DNA of 64,000 nucleotides, taken from positions 310,001-374,000 of the forward strand of contig NZ_FQWB01000001.1 in NCBI RefSeq assembly GCF_900129545.1, read 5' to 3'. The notes under the pieces are model-generated. The model was given only the letters and a program-made list of their open reading frames with translations, was not told the DNA's origin and did not search any database. Below, piece by piece: positions 34,157 to 43,780 of the stretch (positions are counted from its first letter, which is position 1; the number at the start of each line of letters is the position of its first letter). Source of the stretch: Flavobacterium fluvii (GTDB lineage Bacteria; Bacteroidota; Bacteroidia; Flavobacteriales; Flavobacteriaceae). A program made the position numbers and the translations under genes.

Positions 34157-35845
34157 CTACTTAATATCTTTCAATCGCAATTGAACGGAAGTTTTGCCAT
34201 TCCATTCGTTCTCGTCTATGCAATACACCGCTTCAAACGGCTTTTTATTCGTTGTCAATTCCATTTTGTTTCCCAATCCAAAACCAATTGCCGCCATTCC
34301 TTCGGAATTATTTTGGCGTACAAATAGTTTCAAATGTTCTTCATCGGCTCCTAATTTTTGTGCATATCCGGTATCTTTCACCTTTTTGGTCAGGAAAACG
34401 GGCGTCATGTTTTGAGGTCCAAAAGGTTCGAACTGTTTCAAAATTCGGGTTAATTTTGGAGTGATGTCCGATAAATTGATTTCGGCATCTATCGAGATTT
34501 CCGGCGTCAACATATCGGGATGAATGGTTTCTTCGACCACTTTTTCGAAAGCATTTTTGAAAGCCAAATAATTCTCTTCCAACAAAGTCATTCCAGCTGC
34601 ATACATATGTCCGCCAAATTGCTCCAAATGTTCCGAACAAGCTTCCAAGGCATTGTAAACGTCAAAACCTTTTACCGAACGTGCCGAAGCCGCATATTTA
34701 TCGCCACTTTTAGTAAAAACCAAGGTCGGTCGATAGTAGGTTTCTATCAATCGCGAGGCCACGATTCCTATCACTCCTTTGTGCCAATCTTCCTGAAAAA
34801 CAACCGTCGTAAAACGCTCTTTTTCGTTATTTTCTATAATTTGACCAAGCGCTTCTTTGGTAATCTGCTTGTCTAAATCTTTCCTTTCAGAATTATACGC
34901 TTCAATTTCAGATGCAAATTGTTGGGCTTGTTCAAAGTCAAATTCCGTCAGCAATTCCACGGCGTGATTCCCGTGTTTGATCCTTCCGGCCGCATTGATT
35001 CTGGGCGCGATGATAAAAACAACGTCGGTAATATCTAAAACTTTCTTTTTTATTTGATGTGTCAAAGCTTTAAATCCCGGTCTCGGATCGGAATTGATGA
35101 CCTGCAAACCAAAATAAGCCAAAACACGATTTTCCCCCGTCATTGGAACGATGTCGGCAGCAATTGCCGTGGCCACCAAATCCAGATAAGGAATCAAATC
35201 TTCGATGGTTTGATTTTTGTTTTCGCCCAATGCCTGAATCAATTTGAAACCAATACCACAACCGCACAATTCATCATACGGATAATTGCAATCATCTCGT
35301 TTTGGATCCAAAACCGCCACCGCTTCAGGTAAAAATTCTCCTGGTCTATGATGGTCGCAAATGATGAAATCGATGTTTCGCTCTTTGGCGTAAGCCACGT
35401 GATCAATCGATTTTATACCGCAATCCAAGGCAATAATCAACGAAAAACCATTGTCGTCTGCAAAGTCGATTCCTTTGAAAGAAACACCATAACCTTCATC
35501 ATAACGGTCTGGAATATAAGTGGCAACATTGGGATAATAAGTTTTTAAATAAGACGAAACCAAGGAAACTGCCGTTGTTCCATCGACATCATAATCGCCA
35601 AAAACGAGAATGTTTTCACCGTTTTCAATTGCCAATTCAATACGTTCAACCGCTTTATCCATATCTTTCATCAAGTATGGATTGTGTAAATCTTCTAAAG
35701 TGGGACGAAAAAATTGTCTGGCTTGTTCGAAAGTTTCAATGCCACGTTGTACAAGAAGTGTTGCCACAAATTCCTCAATATTTAAAGCTGCTGCCAACTG
35801 TTTTACTTTTTCTTCCGAAGGTTTTGGTTTGATGGTCCAGCGCAT
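34157..35845 (-). CDS. recJ: Single-stranded-DNA exonuclease RecJ
   Basis: A 562-residue RecJ: LVFGDYDVDGTTAVSLVSSY (DHH motif I), LDCGIKS, IICDHHRPGE (DHH), GCGIGFKL, INAAGRIKHGNHAVELL and the DHHA1 C-terminal GGHMYAAGMTL. It degrades ssDNA 5'->3' in RecF-pathway and mismatch repair. Normal length for Bacteroidota. Its 5' side holds the long inverted repeat described at 35911-35974. Confidence 0.96.
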   Translation of the reverse strand: MRWTIKPKPSEEKVKQLAAALNIEEFVATLLVQRGIETFEQARQFFRPTLEDLHNPYLMKDMDKAVERIELAIENGENILVFGDYDVDGTTAVSLVSSYLKTYYPNVATYIPDRYDEGYGVSFKGIDFADDNGFSLIIALDCGIKSIDHVAYAKERNIDFIICDHHRPGEFLPEAVAVLDPKRDDCNYPYDELCGCGIGFKLIQALGENKNQTIEDLIPYLDLVATAIAADIVPMTGENRVLAYFGLQVINSDPRPGFKALTHQIKKKVLDITDVVFIIAPRINAAGRIKHGNHAVELLTEFDFEQAQQFASEIEAYNSERKDLDKQITKEALGQIIENNEKERFTTVVFQEDWHKGVIGIVASRLIETYYRPTLVFTKSGDKYAASARSVKGFDVYNALEACSEHLEQFGGHMYAAGMTLLEENYLAFKNAFEKVVEETIHPDMLTPEISIDAEINLSDITPKLTRILKQFEPFGPQNMTPVFLTKKVKDTGYAQKLGADEEHLKLFVRQNNSEGMAAIGFGLGNKMELTTNKKPFEAVYCIDENEWNGKTSVQLRLKDIK

Positions 35846-35910
35846 AATTGATTTACGAATTAGGGTTTTGTGAGATAGACAAATTTAGTTTAAAATATGG
35901 TCAAAAAGAA

Positions 35911-35974
35911 AACCATTAAGATATTAAGTTCCATTAAGATTTAATGCTTAATGGAACTTAATATCTTAATGGTT
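35911..35974. repeat. Perfect 28-bp inverted repeat upstream of ade
   Basis: Arms at 35911-35938 and 35947-35974 are perfect complements over 28 bp, separated by 8 bases. Each arm also contains repeated CCATTAAG. It is AT-rich, has no T tract, and sits between the divergent recJ and ade genes. Confidence 0.9.
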
Positions 35975-36038
35975 CAAAAAATAAAATTAATTTTTTAAAT
36001 ATTTAAGAAAGCCTTTAAAAATAAATACAAAATCGCAG

Positions 36039-36046
36039 TACTTTTG
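36039..36046 (+). promoter_or_regulatory. -7 box (TACTTTTG) for ade
   Basis: Consensus match 24 bases upstream of the ade start codon; no clear -33 TTG. Confidence 0.5.
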
Positions 36047-36069
36047 AATAGCTTTTTAAAACAAACAAA

Positions 36070-37695
36070 ATGCAAATTCAAGGACAAATTGTTGACATCG
36101 AAAACCGACGCATTTATGCCGGTGAAATCACTGTCGAAAACGGAAAAATCATTTCGATAATCGAGAAAAACCACGATGTGCAACATTACATAATGCCCGG
36201 ATTTATCGATGCCCACATTCATGTTGAAAGTTCGATGCTCGTTCCTTCCGAATTTGCAAAAATTGCAGTACTTCACGGAACGGTGGCGACCATTTCCGAT
36301 CCACACGAAATTGCGAATGTTCTTGGAAAGGCAGGCGTTTATTACATGATTGAAAATGGCAAAAAAGTACCATTGAAATTCCATTTTGGCGCACCATCTT
36401 GTGTTCCTGCTACCACTTTCGAAAGTGCTGGCGCCGTTATCGATTCGGAAGGCATAAAGGAATTAATGGCTTCGCCCGACATTTATTATTTGGCTGAAAT
36501 GATGAATTATCCAGGCGTTTTATTCGACGATGAAGAAGTTTTGAAGAAAATTGAATGGGCCAAACATTTCGACAAACCAGTCGATGGTCACGCTCCGGGA
36601 TTGAGAGGTGAAGCGGTTCAAAAGTACATTTCGGCAGGAATTTCCACTGACCACGAATGCTTCACTTTTGAAGAAGCCGAAGAAAAATTAGCACTCGGAA
36701 TGAAAGTACTCATTCGCGAAGGAAGTGCCGCCAAAAACTTTGAAGCACTCATCGATTTACTTCCCGAAAATTATCAAAACATGATGTTTTGCTCAGACGA
36801 CAAACATCCCGACGATTTGATTGTGGGACACATCAACTTGCTTTGCGCTCGTGCTGTCGCCAAAGGAATTGACGTTTTCAAAGTCTTGCTAGCGGCTTGC
36901 ATAAATCCCGTAAATCATTATAAAATGAATGTTGGCTTGTTGAAAGAAAACGATGCTGCCGATTTTATCGTGGTCGAAGATTTGGTTGATTTTAAAGTAA
37001 AACAAACCTATATCAACGGTGAATTAGTTGCCAAAAATGGTGAGTCTTTAGTGAAACAGGTTCCTTTTGAAACACCCAATAATTTTAATATTACTTCTAA
37101 ATCAATCAAAGACTTCGAAGTTTCAGGAAAAGGTTCAAAAATCAGGGTTATCGAAGCCTTGGAAGGACAATTGATTACCAATGAAATTCATCAAAAATCC
37201 TTAATCATTGACGGGAAAATCGTTTCGGACACGGAAAACGATATCCTGAAAATGGCCGTTGTCAATCGCTATCAAAATACCAAACCAGCCATTGCCTTCA
37301 TCAAAAATTTTGGTTTGAAAAAAGGAGCCATTGCCAGTTCTGTCGCTCACGATTGTCACAACATTGTGGCCGTGGGAACTTCCGACGAGGAAATTTGCAA
37401 TGCCGTCAACCTGATTATTAAAAACACTGGTGGAGTTTGCGCCGTAAATGGTGCTGAAAACAAAATGTTGCCGTTGCCCGTTGCCGGAATTATGAGCGAC
37501 AAAAATGGTTGGGAAACCGGAAAATTATACCAGGAAATTGATGCTATGGCGAAAAAATTGGGCAGCAATTTGAAAGCGCCTTTCATGACGCTTTCGTTTA
37601 TGGCTTTACTGGTTATTCCCGATTTGAAATTATCCGATAAAGGATTGTTTAGCGGAAATACCTTTTCGTTTGTGGATTTGGAAGTGGAGGATTAG
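36070..37695 (+). CDS. ade: Adenine deaminase
   Basis: A 541-residue amidohydrolase, Ade type: [15 protein letters not shown] (metal HxH), [25 protein letters not shown], and C-terminal [19 protein letters not shown] and the [19 protein letters not shown] region diagnostic for adenine deaminases. Converts adenine to hypoxanthine for purine salvage. Length matches the family. It stands as a single gene and lacks a recognisable terminator; a degenerate dispersed repeat follows. Confidence 0.95.
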   Translation: MQIQGQIVDIENRRIYAGEITVENGKIISIIEKNHDVQHYIMPGFIDAHIHVESSMLVPSEFAKIAVLHGTVATISDPHEIANVLGKAGVYYMIENGKKVPLKFHFGAPSCVPATTFESAGAVIDSEGIKELMASPDIYYLAEMMNYPGVLFDDEEVLKKIEWAKHFDKPVDGHAPGLRGEAVQKYISAGISTDHECFTFEEAEEKLALGMKVLIREGSAAKNFEALIDLLPENYQNMMFCSDDKHPDDLIVGHINLLCARAVAKGIDVFKVLLAACINPVNHYKMNVGLLKENDAADFIVVEDLVDFKVKQTYINGELVAKNGESLVKQVPFETPNNFNITSKSIKDFEVSGKGSKIRVIEALEGQLITNEIHQKSLIIDGKIVSDTENDILKMAVVNRYQNTKPAIAFIKNFGLKKGAIASSVAHDCHNIVAVGTSDEEICNAVNLIIKNTGGVCAVNGAENKMLPLPVAGIMSDKNGWETGKLYQEIDAMAKKLGSNLKAPFMTLSFMALLVIPDLKLSDKGLFSGNTFSFVDLEVED

Positions 37696-37796
37696 CCACA
37701 AAGGCGCAAGGACGCAAAGGTTTTTTAGCCACAAATTTTCACGAATTTTAATTCTGCAATCTGTGGAAATCCGTTTAATCCGTATTATCTGTGGTC
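37695..37796. repeat. Degenerate dispersed repeat after ade
   Basis: GCCACAAAGGCGCAAGGACG (37695-37714) and a further GCCACAAATTTTCACG, then CTGTGGAAATCCGTTTAATC. Similar GCCAAGGCAC / GGCGCAAA blocks recur at 45818-46010, and an ACGGATT block at about 7089-7121, so this looks like remnants of dispersed intergenic repeats. Confidence 0.5.
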
Positions 37797-37801
37797 AAAT
37801 A

Positions 37802-38149
37802 TTATGCTTTCAAAGTCAAAGCTTCTCCTTCAAATTGAATTCCGTCCCATCCTAATTTTATGAAATTACGGATGTTTTGGTGGTTTGTTCCTTCTGGATC
37901 GCCCAATACTTCCTCAAAATAATAGGCTCCAAAACAAGCCAATGTTTCGGCTTGGGACAAGTTTTGCAATTTTGCAAAAGCAAATAACTTGCAAGAACCC
38001 GAGTTTTGTCCTGCTTCATTATGTTGTGTTCCATTACTGAAAGTCGTTGGGGTAAAATCGTAATTTTCCTCAATAACGGCAATGGTTTCCGGAAATGCAA
38101 TTGCGCTTGGTGTTTGTTTTAGTTTTTCTAAAAAAGATTGAATGCTCAT
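37802..38149 (-). CDS. HopJ type III effector family protein
   Basis: A 115-residue protein of the HopJ family (PF08888): FPETIAVIEENYDFTPTTFS, NSGSCKLFAFAKLQ and TLACFGAYYFEEVLGDP. Despite the name, homologues occur widely in bacteria without type III secretion, and their role is unknown. No secretion genes are here, so the effector label should not be read as function. Single gene. Confidence 0.88.
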   Translation of the reverse strand: MSIQSFLEKLKQTPSAIAFPETIAVIEENYDFTPTTFSNGTQHNEAGQNSGSCKLFAFAKLQNLSQAETLACFGAYYFEEVLGDPEGTNHQNIRNFIKLGWDGIQFEGEALTLKA

Positions 38150-38195
38150 TATTTATTAATTTAATTTTCGTTAGTAGTTTTAAAATGGAATGAAA

Positions 38196-38633
38196 TTATT
38201 GAACAGTATATATGTAAACCGAACCGTTTTTATCAAAAACATCCTGGAAATCTTCACCCTTTATTGTAGTTTGTTTTTTATTCGAACGGATAACGATTTC
38301 TTCAATTTCATCAAAATCATTTGATTGATGGATACCTCCCCAAATTCGCAATGTGTCTTTTTTGTTCAGCTCAATAGTTGCAGTATATTTAGACGAATCC
38401 ATTTTTATTAAATTTCCTTTTGAACTATTATAATAATCTCGAATAAATTTCACAAATCCTTCAAATCCATTATGGTGTTTGACATATTTTTCAATCATCT
38501 CGTTATTCTGATTGTACTTAATATCTATTGTAATTTTTTCACTACTACTATTAACAACAAATGAACCTGTATAAAGATCGCAAGATGTTAATAAAAACAT
38601 TAAACAAATAACTAAAAAACTAGAAATTCTCAT
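38196..38633 (-). CDS. Small hypothetical lipoprotein
   Basis: A 145-residue lipoprotein with signal and lipobox LLTSC (Cys19). The mature part has alternating strands (TIDIKYNQNNEMIEKYVKHH, YTATIELNKKDTLRIWGG) but I do not recognise a family. Its start overlaps the end of rsmI by 14 bases, so it is translationally coupled in the operon with the acidic protein and rsmI. Confidence 0.65.
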   Translation of the reverse strand: MRISSFLVICLMFLLTSCDLYTGSFVVNSSSEKITIDIKYNQNNEMIEKYVKHHNGFEGFVKFIRDYYNSSKGNLIKMDSSKYTATIELNKKDTLRIWGGIHQSNDFDEIEEIVIRSNKKQTTIKGEDFQDVFDKNGSVYIYTVQ

Positions 38634-39330
38634 CTGTTTGTTTTTTATTTTCTTTAACTGTTATTTTCCCACCAACCACAACCACAATTTCTCCTTTTGG
38701 TGGTTTGTTTTCGAAATGGGTCAATACTTCTCTTACCGTTCCACGAACATTTTCTTCGTGTAGTTTTGATAATTCTCTTGAAACACAAATTTGTCTATCT
38801 TCGCCAAAATAAGTGATAAATTCGGCTAAAGTTTTCACTAATTTATGGGGTGAAACATACAAAATCATTGTGCGGGTTTCTTCGGCGAGTGCCAAATATC
38901 GGGTTTGTCTTCCTTTTTTGTCAGGCAAAAATCCTTCGAAAATGAATTTGTCGTTCGGTAAACCACTATTAACCAAAGCAGGCACAAAAGCCGTTGCGCC
39001 AGGCAAACATTCCACGTCAATTTTGTTTTCAACACAAGCACGAGTAAGCAAAAACCCAGGGTCTGAAATTGCGGGAGTTCCCGCATCCGAAATCAAGGCA
39101 ATGGTTTCTCCTCCTTTCAAACGGGAAATTAAATTCTCTATCGTTTTGTGTTCGTTGTGCATGTGATGGCTGTGCATGTGCGTGCCAATCTCAAAATGTT
39201 TCAATAATTTACCGCTGGTACGCGTGTCTTCCGCCAAAATCAAATCGACTTCTTTTAGAATTCGAATCGCGCGAAAAGTCATGTCTTCGAGGTTGCCAAT
39301 TGGTGTTGGGACAATGTATAGTTTTCCCAT
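38620..39330 (-). CDS. rsmI: 16S rRNA (cytidine1402-2'-O)-methyltransferase RsmI
   Basis: A 236-residue RsmI (tetrapyrrole-methylase fold): LYIVPTPIGNLEDMTFRAI, LAEDTRTSGKLLKHF, ALISDAGTPAISDPG and the SAM-binding PLPGATAFVPA region (CLPGATAFVPALVNSGL). It 2'-O-methylates C1402 in the 16S decoding centre. It directly abuts the acidic protein gene (39330/39331). Normal length. Confidence 0.96.
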   Translation of the reverse strand: MGKLYIVPTPIGNLEDMTFRAIRILKEVDLILAEDTRTSGKLLKHFEIGTHMHSHHMHNEHKTIENLISRLKGGETIALISDAGTPAISDPGFLLTRACVENKIDVECLPGATAFVPALVNSGLPNDKFIFEGFLPDKKGRQTRYLALAEETRTMILYVSPHKLVKTLAEFITYFGEDRQICVSRELSKLHEENVRGTVREVLTHFENKPPKGEIVVVVGGKITVKENKKQTDENF

Positions 39331-40269
39331 TTAAGCGAATTTTTTCTCGATGATTTCTATAAAACGTTGTTCATAATCTTCTTTTCCTTCCCAATCGCCA
39401 TAATCCGGCTTCACCATGTCTTCAATAAAACTGCGGGCTTCCTCAAAATTATCGTAGGTAATCAATTGGTTCAAAACACGATTATAATCTTCGTCACTGT
39501 TGCTGAAAAGGTTTTTTACGAAGCCAATTCTATCATTCAAATCGATGCTTATTCCATGTGCCAATTTTTCGTTGAGTGAAACTGGTTTCGGTTCAATATC
39601 TTTTGGATTTAATTCCATTTCAGCCAAAAGTTTTTCTCTTTCGCTTTGAATATTGGTTTCTTTCGGAAGATCAAAATCCAATGGATTTGACTTTTCTGCA
39701 TTATGATCCACTTTTACAAACATGGTTTCCGTATAATCTCCGCCCAATAAATCCATAAAAGAAATTTGGACTTCTTCCGGTTTAGCCTGAATTTCCTCTT
39801 CTATTTCTTCCTCTTCCACTTCGTCCAATCCAAAAGCAGGCATAAAGTCAACCTCCTTTAATTCATCATCTGAAGATTCCGCAACAATTCCTTCTTCCGA
39901 TTCAATTTCTACCACTTCTTCCTCTAAAATTTCCTCGTTTTCATCAACTACAGCTTCTTCAATAATTGAAACTTCCTCAACCGTTTCTTCAACAACGACT
40001 TTATTTGCAACGACTTCTTCTGGAACCTTGGTTGGCTTTATGTCCGACAAATGGTTTTCTTCAAAAAATTGTTTCATTTTTTCCACTATTTCGGCTTGAC
40101 CGATAGTTGGTTTTGCACCCTCAAAATGTTCTTCAACAAATTGTAAAATTGCCAATTTCTCATACAACTTCCTTGTTTCAATACACAATTGATTGATGTC
40201 GGATTTGTTTTTCATTTGCAATACTCTGTGGGCAATGCTCATCAAGTCGGCTTCCAATTTTTTCTTCAT
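39331..40269 (-). CDS. Acidic coiled-coil-like hypothetical protein upstream of rsmI
   Basis: A 312-residue protein not recognised by me. Residues 1-75 are helical with charged heptads (LEADLMSIAHRVLQM, CIETRKLYEKLAILQFVEEH); 75-190 are strongly acidic (EEEVVEIESEEG and EVEEEEIEEEIQ); 195-312 are a compact domain (HGISIDLNDRIGFVKNLFSN, VLNQLITYDNFEEARSFIED, WEGKEDYEQRFIEIIEKKFA). It directly abuts rsmI. No TM or signal, so cytoplasmic. A conserved Bacteroidota protein is likely; function unknown. Confidence 0.7.
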   Translation of the reverse strand: MKKKLEADLMSIAHRVLQMKNKSDINQLCIETRKLYEKLAILQFVEEHFEGAKPTIGQAEIVEKMKQFFEENHLSDIKPTKVPEEVVANKVVVEETVEEVSIIEEAVVDENEEILEEEVVEIESEEGIVAESSDDELKEVDFMPAFGLDEVEEEEIEEEIQAKPEEVQISFMDLLGGDYTETMFVKVDHNAEKSNPLDFDLPKETNIQSEREKLLAEMELNPKDIEPKPVSLNEKLAHGISIDLNDRIGFVKNLFSNSDEDYNRVLNQLITYDNFEEARSFIEDMVKPDYGDWEGKEDYEQRFIEIIEKKFA

Positions 40270-40370
40270 AACTTTTGAAATTATAGTGAGTAAGGTGTGT
40301 CTTTTTTAATAAATGTCTTCTTAATTTTTTATTTAGCCAAAGGAAGAAGTAACCTTTGATAAAAATTTTC

Positions 40371-40378
40371 TACTTTTG
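40371..40378 (+). promoter_or_regulatory. -7 box (TACTTTTG) for tdk
   Basis: Consensus match; its TTG (40376-40378) is in frame with tdk, which creates a false long start. About 90 bases before the ATG used here. Confidence 0.55.
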
Positions 40379-40468
40379 AAACGACGTAAAAGTAGAAAAT
40401 TTTATGTCGGTTTGTTTTCGTTACAAAGTAATAAAAATTATTCATTTCTAAAGTCCGAAAAATACAAA

Positions 40469-41059
40469 ATGTTTCTCGAAAATACAGTAAATCATAAAGA
40501 ACAATTTGGTTGGATCGAAGTTATTTGCGGTTCAATGTTCTCGGGCAAAACCGAGGAACTCATTCGCAGACTTAAGAGAGCGCAATTTGCCAAACAAAAA
40601 GTAGAAATCTTCAAACCTGAAATAGACACGCGTTATCACGACGTAATGGTGGTGTCGCACGATGCCAACGAAATTCGCTCCACACCGGTTCCGGCAGCAG
40701 CCAATATTGCCATCTTGGCACAAGGTTGCGATGTGGTCGGCATTGACGAAGCCCAGTTTTTTGATGACGAAATCGTGAAAATCTGCAACGATTTGGCCAA
40801 CCAAGGGATTCGCGTTATTGTAGCTGGATTGGATATGGATTTCAAGGGCAATCCTTTTGGCCCAATGCCTGCCTTGATGGCCACTGCCGAATATGTTACC
40901 AAAGTGCACGCCGTCTGTACCCGAACAGGAAATTTGGCGAACTACAGCTTTAGAAAAACCGACAACGACAAACTCGTCATGCTTGGCGAAACCGAAGAAT
41001 ACGAACCTTTGAGTCGCGCAGCTTATTTTTATGCGATGAAGAAGGATGAGGAAAAATAG
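40469..41059 (+). CDS. tdk: Thymidine kinase (TK1 type)
   Basis: A 196-residue TK1-family kinase: P-loop [20 protein letters not shown] (Lys27), [19 protein letters not shown] [15 protein letters not shown] (catalytic Glu), [14 protein letters not shown], and LSxAAYFYA tail. It phosphorylates thymidine in salvage. Start at ATG 40469; a TTG start 31 codons earlier is inside a -7 box and gives a basic tail unlike the family. The zinc lasso CxxC...CxxC is degenerate (AVCTRTGN). Confidence 0.93.
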   Translation: MFLENTVNHKEQFGWIEVICGSMFSGKTEELIRRLKRAQFAKQKVEIFKPEIDTRYHDVMVVSHDANEIRSTPVPAAANIAILAQGCDVVGIDEAQFFDDEIVKICNDLANQGIRVIVAGLDMDFKGNPFGPMPALMATAEYVTKVHAVCTRTGNLANYSFRKTDNDKLVMLGETEEYEPLSRAAYFYAMKKDEEK

Positions 41060-41266
41060 TTTGTTTAAAATCCCCAAAAAAATTTAGAATTCCGAAATTA
41101 TTTTTTGGCAGAAAAAAGTTAATTGTTTTTTCTTGTACAATTTAATTCTGTACTTTTATACATACAAAAAATCATTATTGACAAGCGTTTTTTTAATTTC
41201 AAAAACTCCGAAATCCCAGTAATGATCCCACAGAATTTTTAATCTCAATACCAAAAAGTTAGACCC

Positions 41267-43708
41267 TTGACTTTATCCATCCAAAACATCGAAAAAATCC
41301 TCCACGCCAAAAGGTTTGGAAACAGTAACGGCATAATTGACAATGTTTCCATCGACAGCCGTTCTTTGCAAAACAATGAAAAAACATTATTTTTTGCACT
41401 CGTTGGCCCCAATAATGATGCCCACATTTACATTTCGTCCCTAATCGAAAAAGGTGTCCTGCACTTTGCGGTCACCAACATTCCGGAAGGATTATCAAAC
41501 AAGGCCACTTTTTTGGTTGTCGAAAACACATTGGATGCTTTACAAAAATTCGCGGCCCATCATCGCAGTCTTTTCAAATTTCCAGTTTTTGGATTGACGG
41601 GAAGTAACGGAAAAACAATTGTCAAGGAATGGCTCAACTTTCTTTTGAGTCCTGATTTCAACATCATCCGAAGTCCCAAAAGTTACAATTCGCAAGTAGG
41701 CGTTCCCTTGTCGGTAATTTCCATTAACGACAAACACAATCTGGGTCTTTTTGAAGCCGGAATCTCGAAAATGAACGAGATGGAAAAACTGGAAGCCATC
41801 ATCAGGCCTACCATCGGAATTATTACCAACATTGGTTCTGCACACGATGAAGGTTTTGTTGATTTGGAGAAAAAAATCAAGGAAAAACTAAAACTTTTCA
41901 AACATTCGAAACTAATAATTTATCAAAAAAACAAGGTTGTTGATGCACTTATCAACACGAAAACAAAAGCATTTTCTTGGAGTTACAGCGATGAAACCGC
42001 CGATGTTTTTGTCGTAAAAAAAGCAATCGACGACAAGACAATACTGCAAATTCGCTACGGCAAAGATAATTTTGACATACAAATTCCTTTTCAGGACGAT
42101 GCTTCGGTCGAAAATGCCGTTACCTGCTTGATGGTTTTATTGAGTTTTAAATACGACAAGAAAACCATTCAAAACCGCATGCAATGGCTGTATCCGGTCG
42201 AAATGCGTTTGAAAGTCAAAAACGGAATCAACAACACCACGCTGATTGACGACAGTTATAGCTCTGATTTCCAGTCGTTGAAAATTGCGCTGGATTTTTT
42301 GGAAAGCCAAAAACAATACAAAAACAAAACCGTGATTCTTTCGGATATTTTTCAAAGCGGCTTGTCGAACGAAGAATTGTATTCTAAAGTATCGCAGTTG
42401 ATTACATCCAATAAAATCAATCGGGTTATTGGTATTGGCGAAACCATTTCGACATTCAAACACAAATTCAAGAACTGCACCACTTTTAAAAACACGGCCG
42501 ATTTTTTCCTGAATTTCAACTATTTGAATTTCATCAATGAAACCATCCTGATAAAAGGAGCAAGACATTTTCAATTTGAAGAAATAGTAGCCGCACTGGA
42601 AGAGAAAACACACGAAACCGTTCTGGAAATCAACCTCAACGCCATTAGCCACAACCTGAGTTTCTTTAAATCGAAACTGAAACCGACCACCAAAATGATG
42701 GTCATGGTAAAAGCTTTTGGTTATGGCAGCGGCGGATTTGAAATTGCCAAATTACTCGAACACCACAAGGTGGATTATTTGGGCGTGGCTTTTGCCGATG
42801 AAGGAATTGCGTTGAAAATTGCTGGAATTAATTTGCCCATAATGGTGTTAAATCCAGAAACCACGAGTTTCCCGTCCATAATCCAACATCATTTGGAACC
42901 CGAAATTTACAGTTTGAAAGGCTTGAATGCCTTCCTTCAACTTGCCGAAAAACGAAAACTGAAACACTTCCCCATACACATCAAACTCGACACGGGCATG
43001 CACCGTTTGGGTTTCGAAGAAGAAAATTTGGATGAATTAATTGCAACTTTAAAAGGAAACAAATTCGTTGGCGTAAAAAGTATTTTGTCGCATATGGCCA
43101 CGAGTGATGACTCACGACATCAAGATTTTGCCCATTCACAAATTGATTTATTCGAAAAACTATCCTCAAAATTGATGGCCGAATTGCAAATAAAACCCAT
43201 TCGCCATATTTTGAACACTTCGGGAATCAGTAATTTTCCGCAAGCACAATACGACATGGTTCGCCTTGGCATAGGACTTTATGGCGTTTCCAATGATGCC
43301 GAAGAACAGAAATACCTGGAAAATGTTGGCACCCTAAAATCGATTATTTCTCAAATCAGATCGATTCAAGCTGGCGAAAGCGTGGGCTACGGAAGACGAT
43401 TTTTGGCTGATAAACCAACACAAATCGCAACGATTCCCATAGGTTATGCCGACGGAATTTCGAGACATTGGGGCAATGGCCTTGGTTTTGTGACCATCAA
43501 TAATCAAAAAGCAACGATTGTTGGCAGCATTTGCATGGATATGTTGATGGTGGATATAAGCGAAATCAGTTGCAAAGAAGGCGACTCGGTCACTATTTTT
43601 GGCCAAAGTCCAAGCGTTTCTTTCATCGCCGAAAAATTGCAAACCATTCCTTATGAAATCCTGACCAGTATTTCGCAAAGGGTAAAACGAGTTTTTTACC
43701 GTGAATAA
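41267..43708 (+). CDS. murF-alr: Bifunctional MurF (UDP-MurNAc-tripeptide:D-Ala-D-Ala ligase) / alanine racemase
   Basis: An 813-residue fusion. Residues about 1-440 are MurF: ATP motif GLTGSNGKTIVKE (109-121, Lys116), GIITNIGSAHDEGF. Residues about 450-813 are an alanine racemase: PLP lysine 482 in MVKAFGYGSGG, GMHRLGF, and IGYADGISRHWGNG with the catalytic Tyr region. Both supply D-Ala-D-Ala to the cell wall, so fusion fits. Start is TTG 41267: the frame is closed by TAA nine codons upstream and no ATG lies between. A near-consensus TACTTTTA box is at 41151. Known fusion in Bacteroidota. Confidence 0.95.
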   Translation: MTLSIQNIEKILHAKRFGNSNGIIDNVSIDSRSLQNNEKTLFFALVGPNNDAHIYISSLIEKGVLHFAVTNIPEGLSNKATFLVVENTLDALQKFAAHHRSLFKFPVFGLTGSNGKTIVKEWLNFLLSPDFNIIRSPKSYNSQVGVPLSVISINDKHNLGLFEAGISKMNEMEKLEAIIRPTIGIITNIGSAHDEGFVDLEKKIKEKLKLFKHSKLIIYQKNKVVDALINTKTKAFSWSYSDETADVFVVKKAIDDKTILQIRYGKDNFDIQIPFQDDASVENAVTCLMVLLSFKYDKKTIQNRMQWLYPVEMRLKVKNGINNTTLIDDSYSSDFQSLKIALDFLESQKQYKNKTVILSDIFQSGLSNEELYSKVSQLITSNKINRVIGIGETISTFKHKFKNCTTFKNTADFFLNFNYLNFINETILIKGARHFQFEEIVAALEEKTHETVLEINLNAISHNLSFFKSKLKPTTKMMVMVKAFGYGSGGFEIAKLLEHHKVDYLGVAFADEGIALKIAGINLPIMVLNPETTSFPSIIQHHLEPEIYSLKGLNAFLQLAEKRKLKHFPIHIKLDTGMHRLGFEEENLDELIATLKGNKFVGVKSILSHMATSDDSRHQDFAHSQIDLFEKLSSKLMAELQIKPIRHILNTSGISNFPQAQYDMVRLGIGLYGVSNDAEEQKYLENVGTLKSIISQIRSIQAGESVGYGRRFLADKPTQIATIPIGYADGISRHWGNGLGFVTINNQKATIVGSICMDMLMVDISEISCKEGDSVTIFGQSPSVSFIAEKLQTIPYEILTSISQRVKRVFYRE

Positions 43709-43711
43709 CAG

Positions 43712-43739
43712 TTGTTTAAAAATAAAATAATTATATTCG
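43712..43739 (+). promoter_or_regulatory. Candidate mscL promoter (TTG-N17-TATATTCG)
   Basis: TTG 43712-43714, 17-base spacer, TATATTCG (7 of 8 against TAnnTTTG). Moderate fit. Confidence 0.4.
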
Positions 43740-43780
43740 TTACAAGTTTTCAATAAAAAATAACCAAAAACAAATAGATT

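Noticed and set aside
37802..38149. Type III secretion or virulence island
   Set aside because: Only the family name suggests it; no secretion genes or odd composition around.
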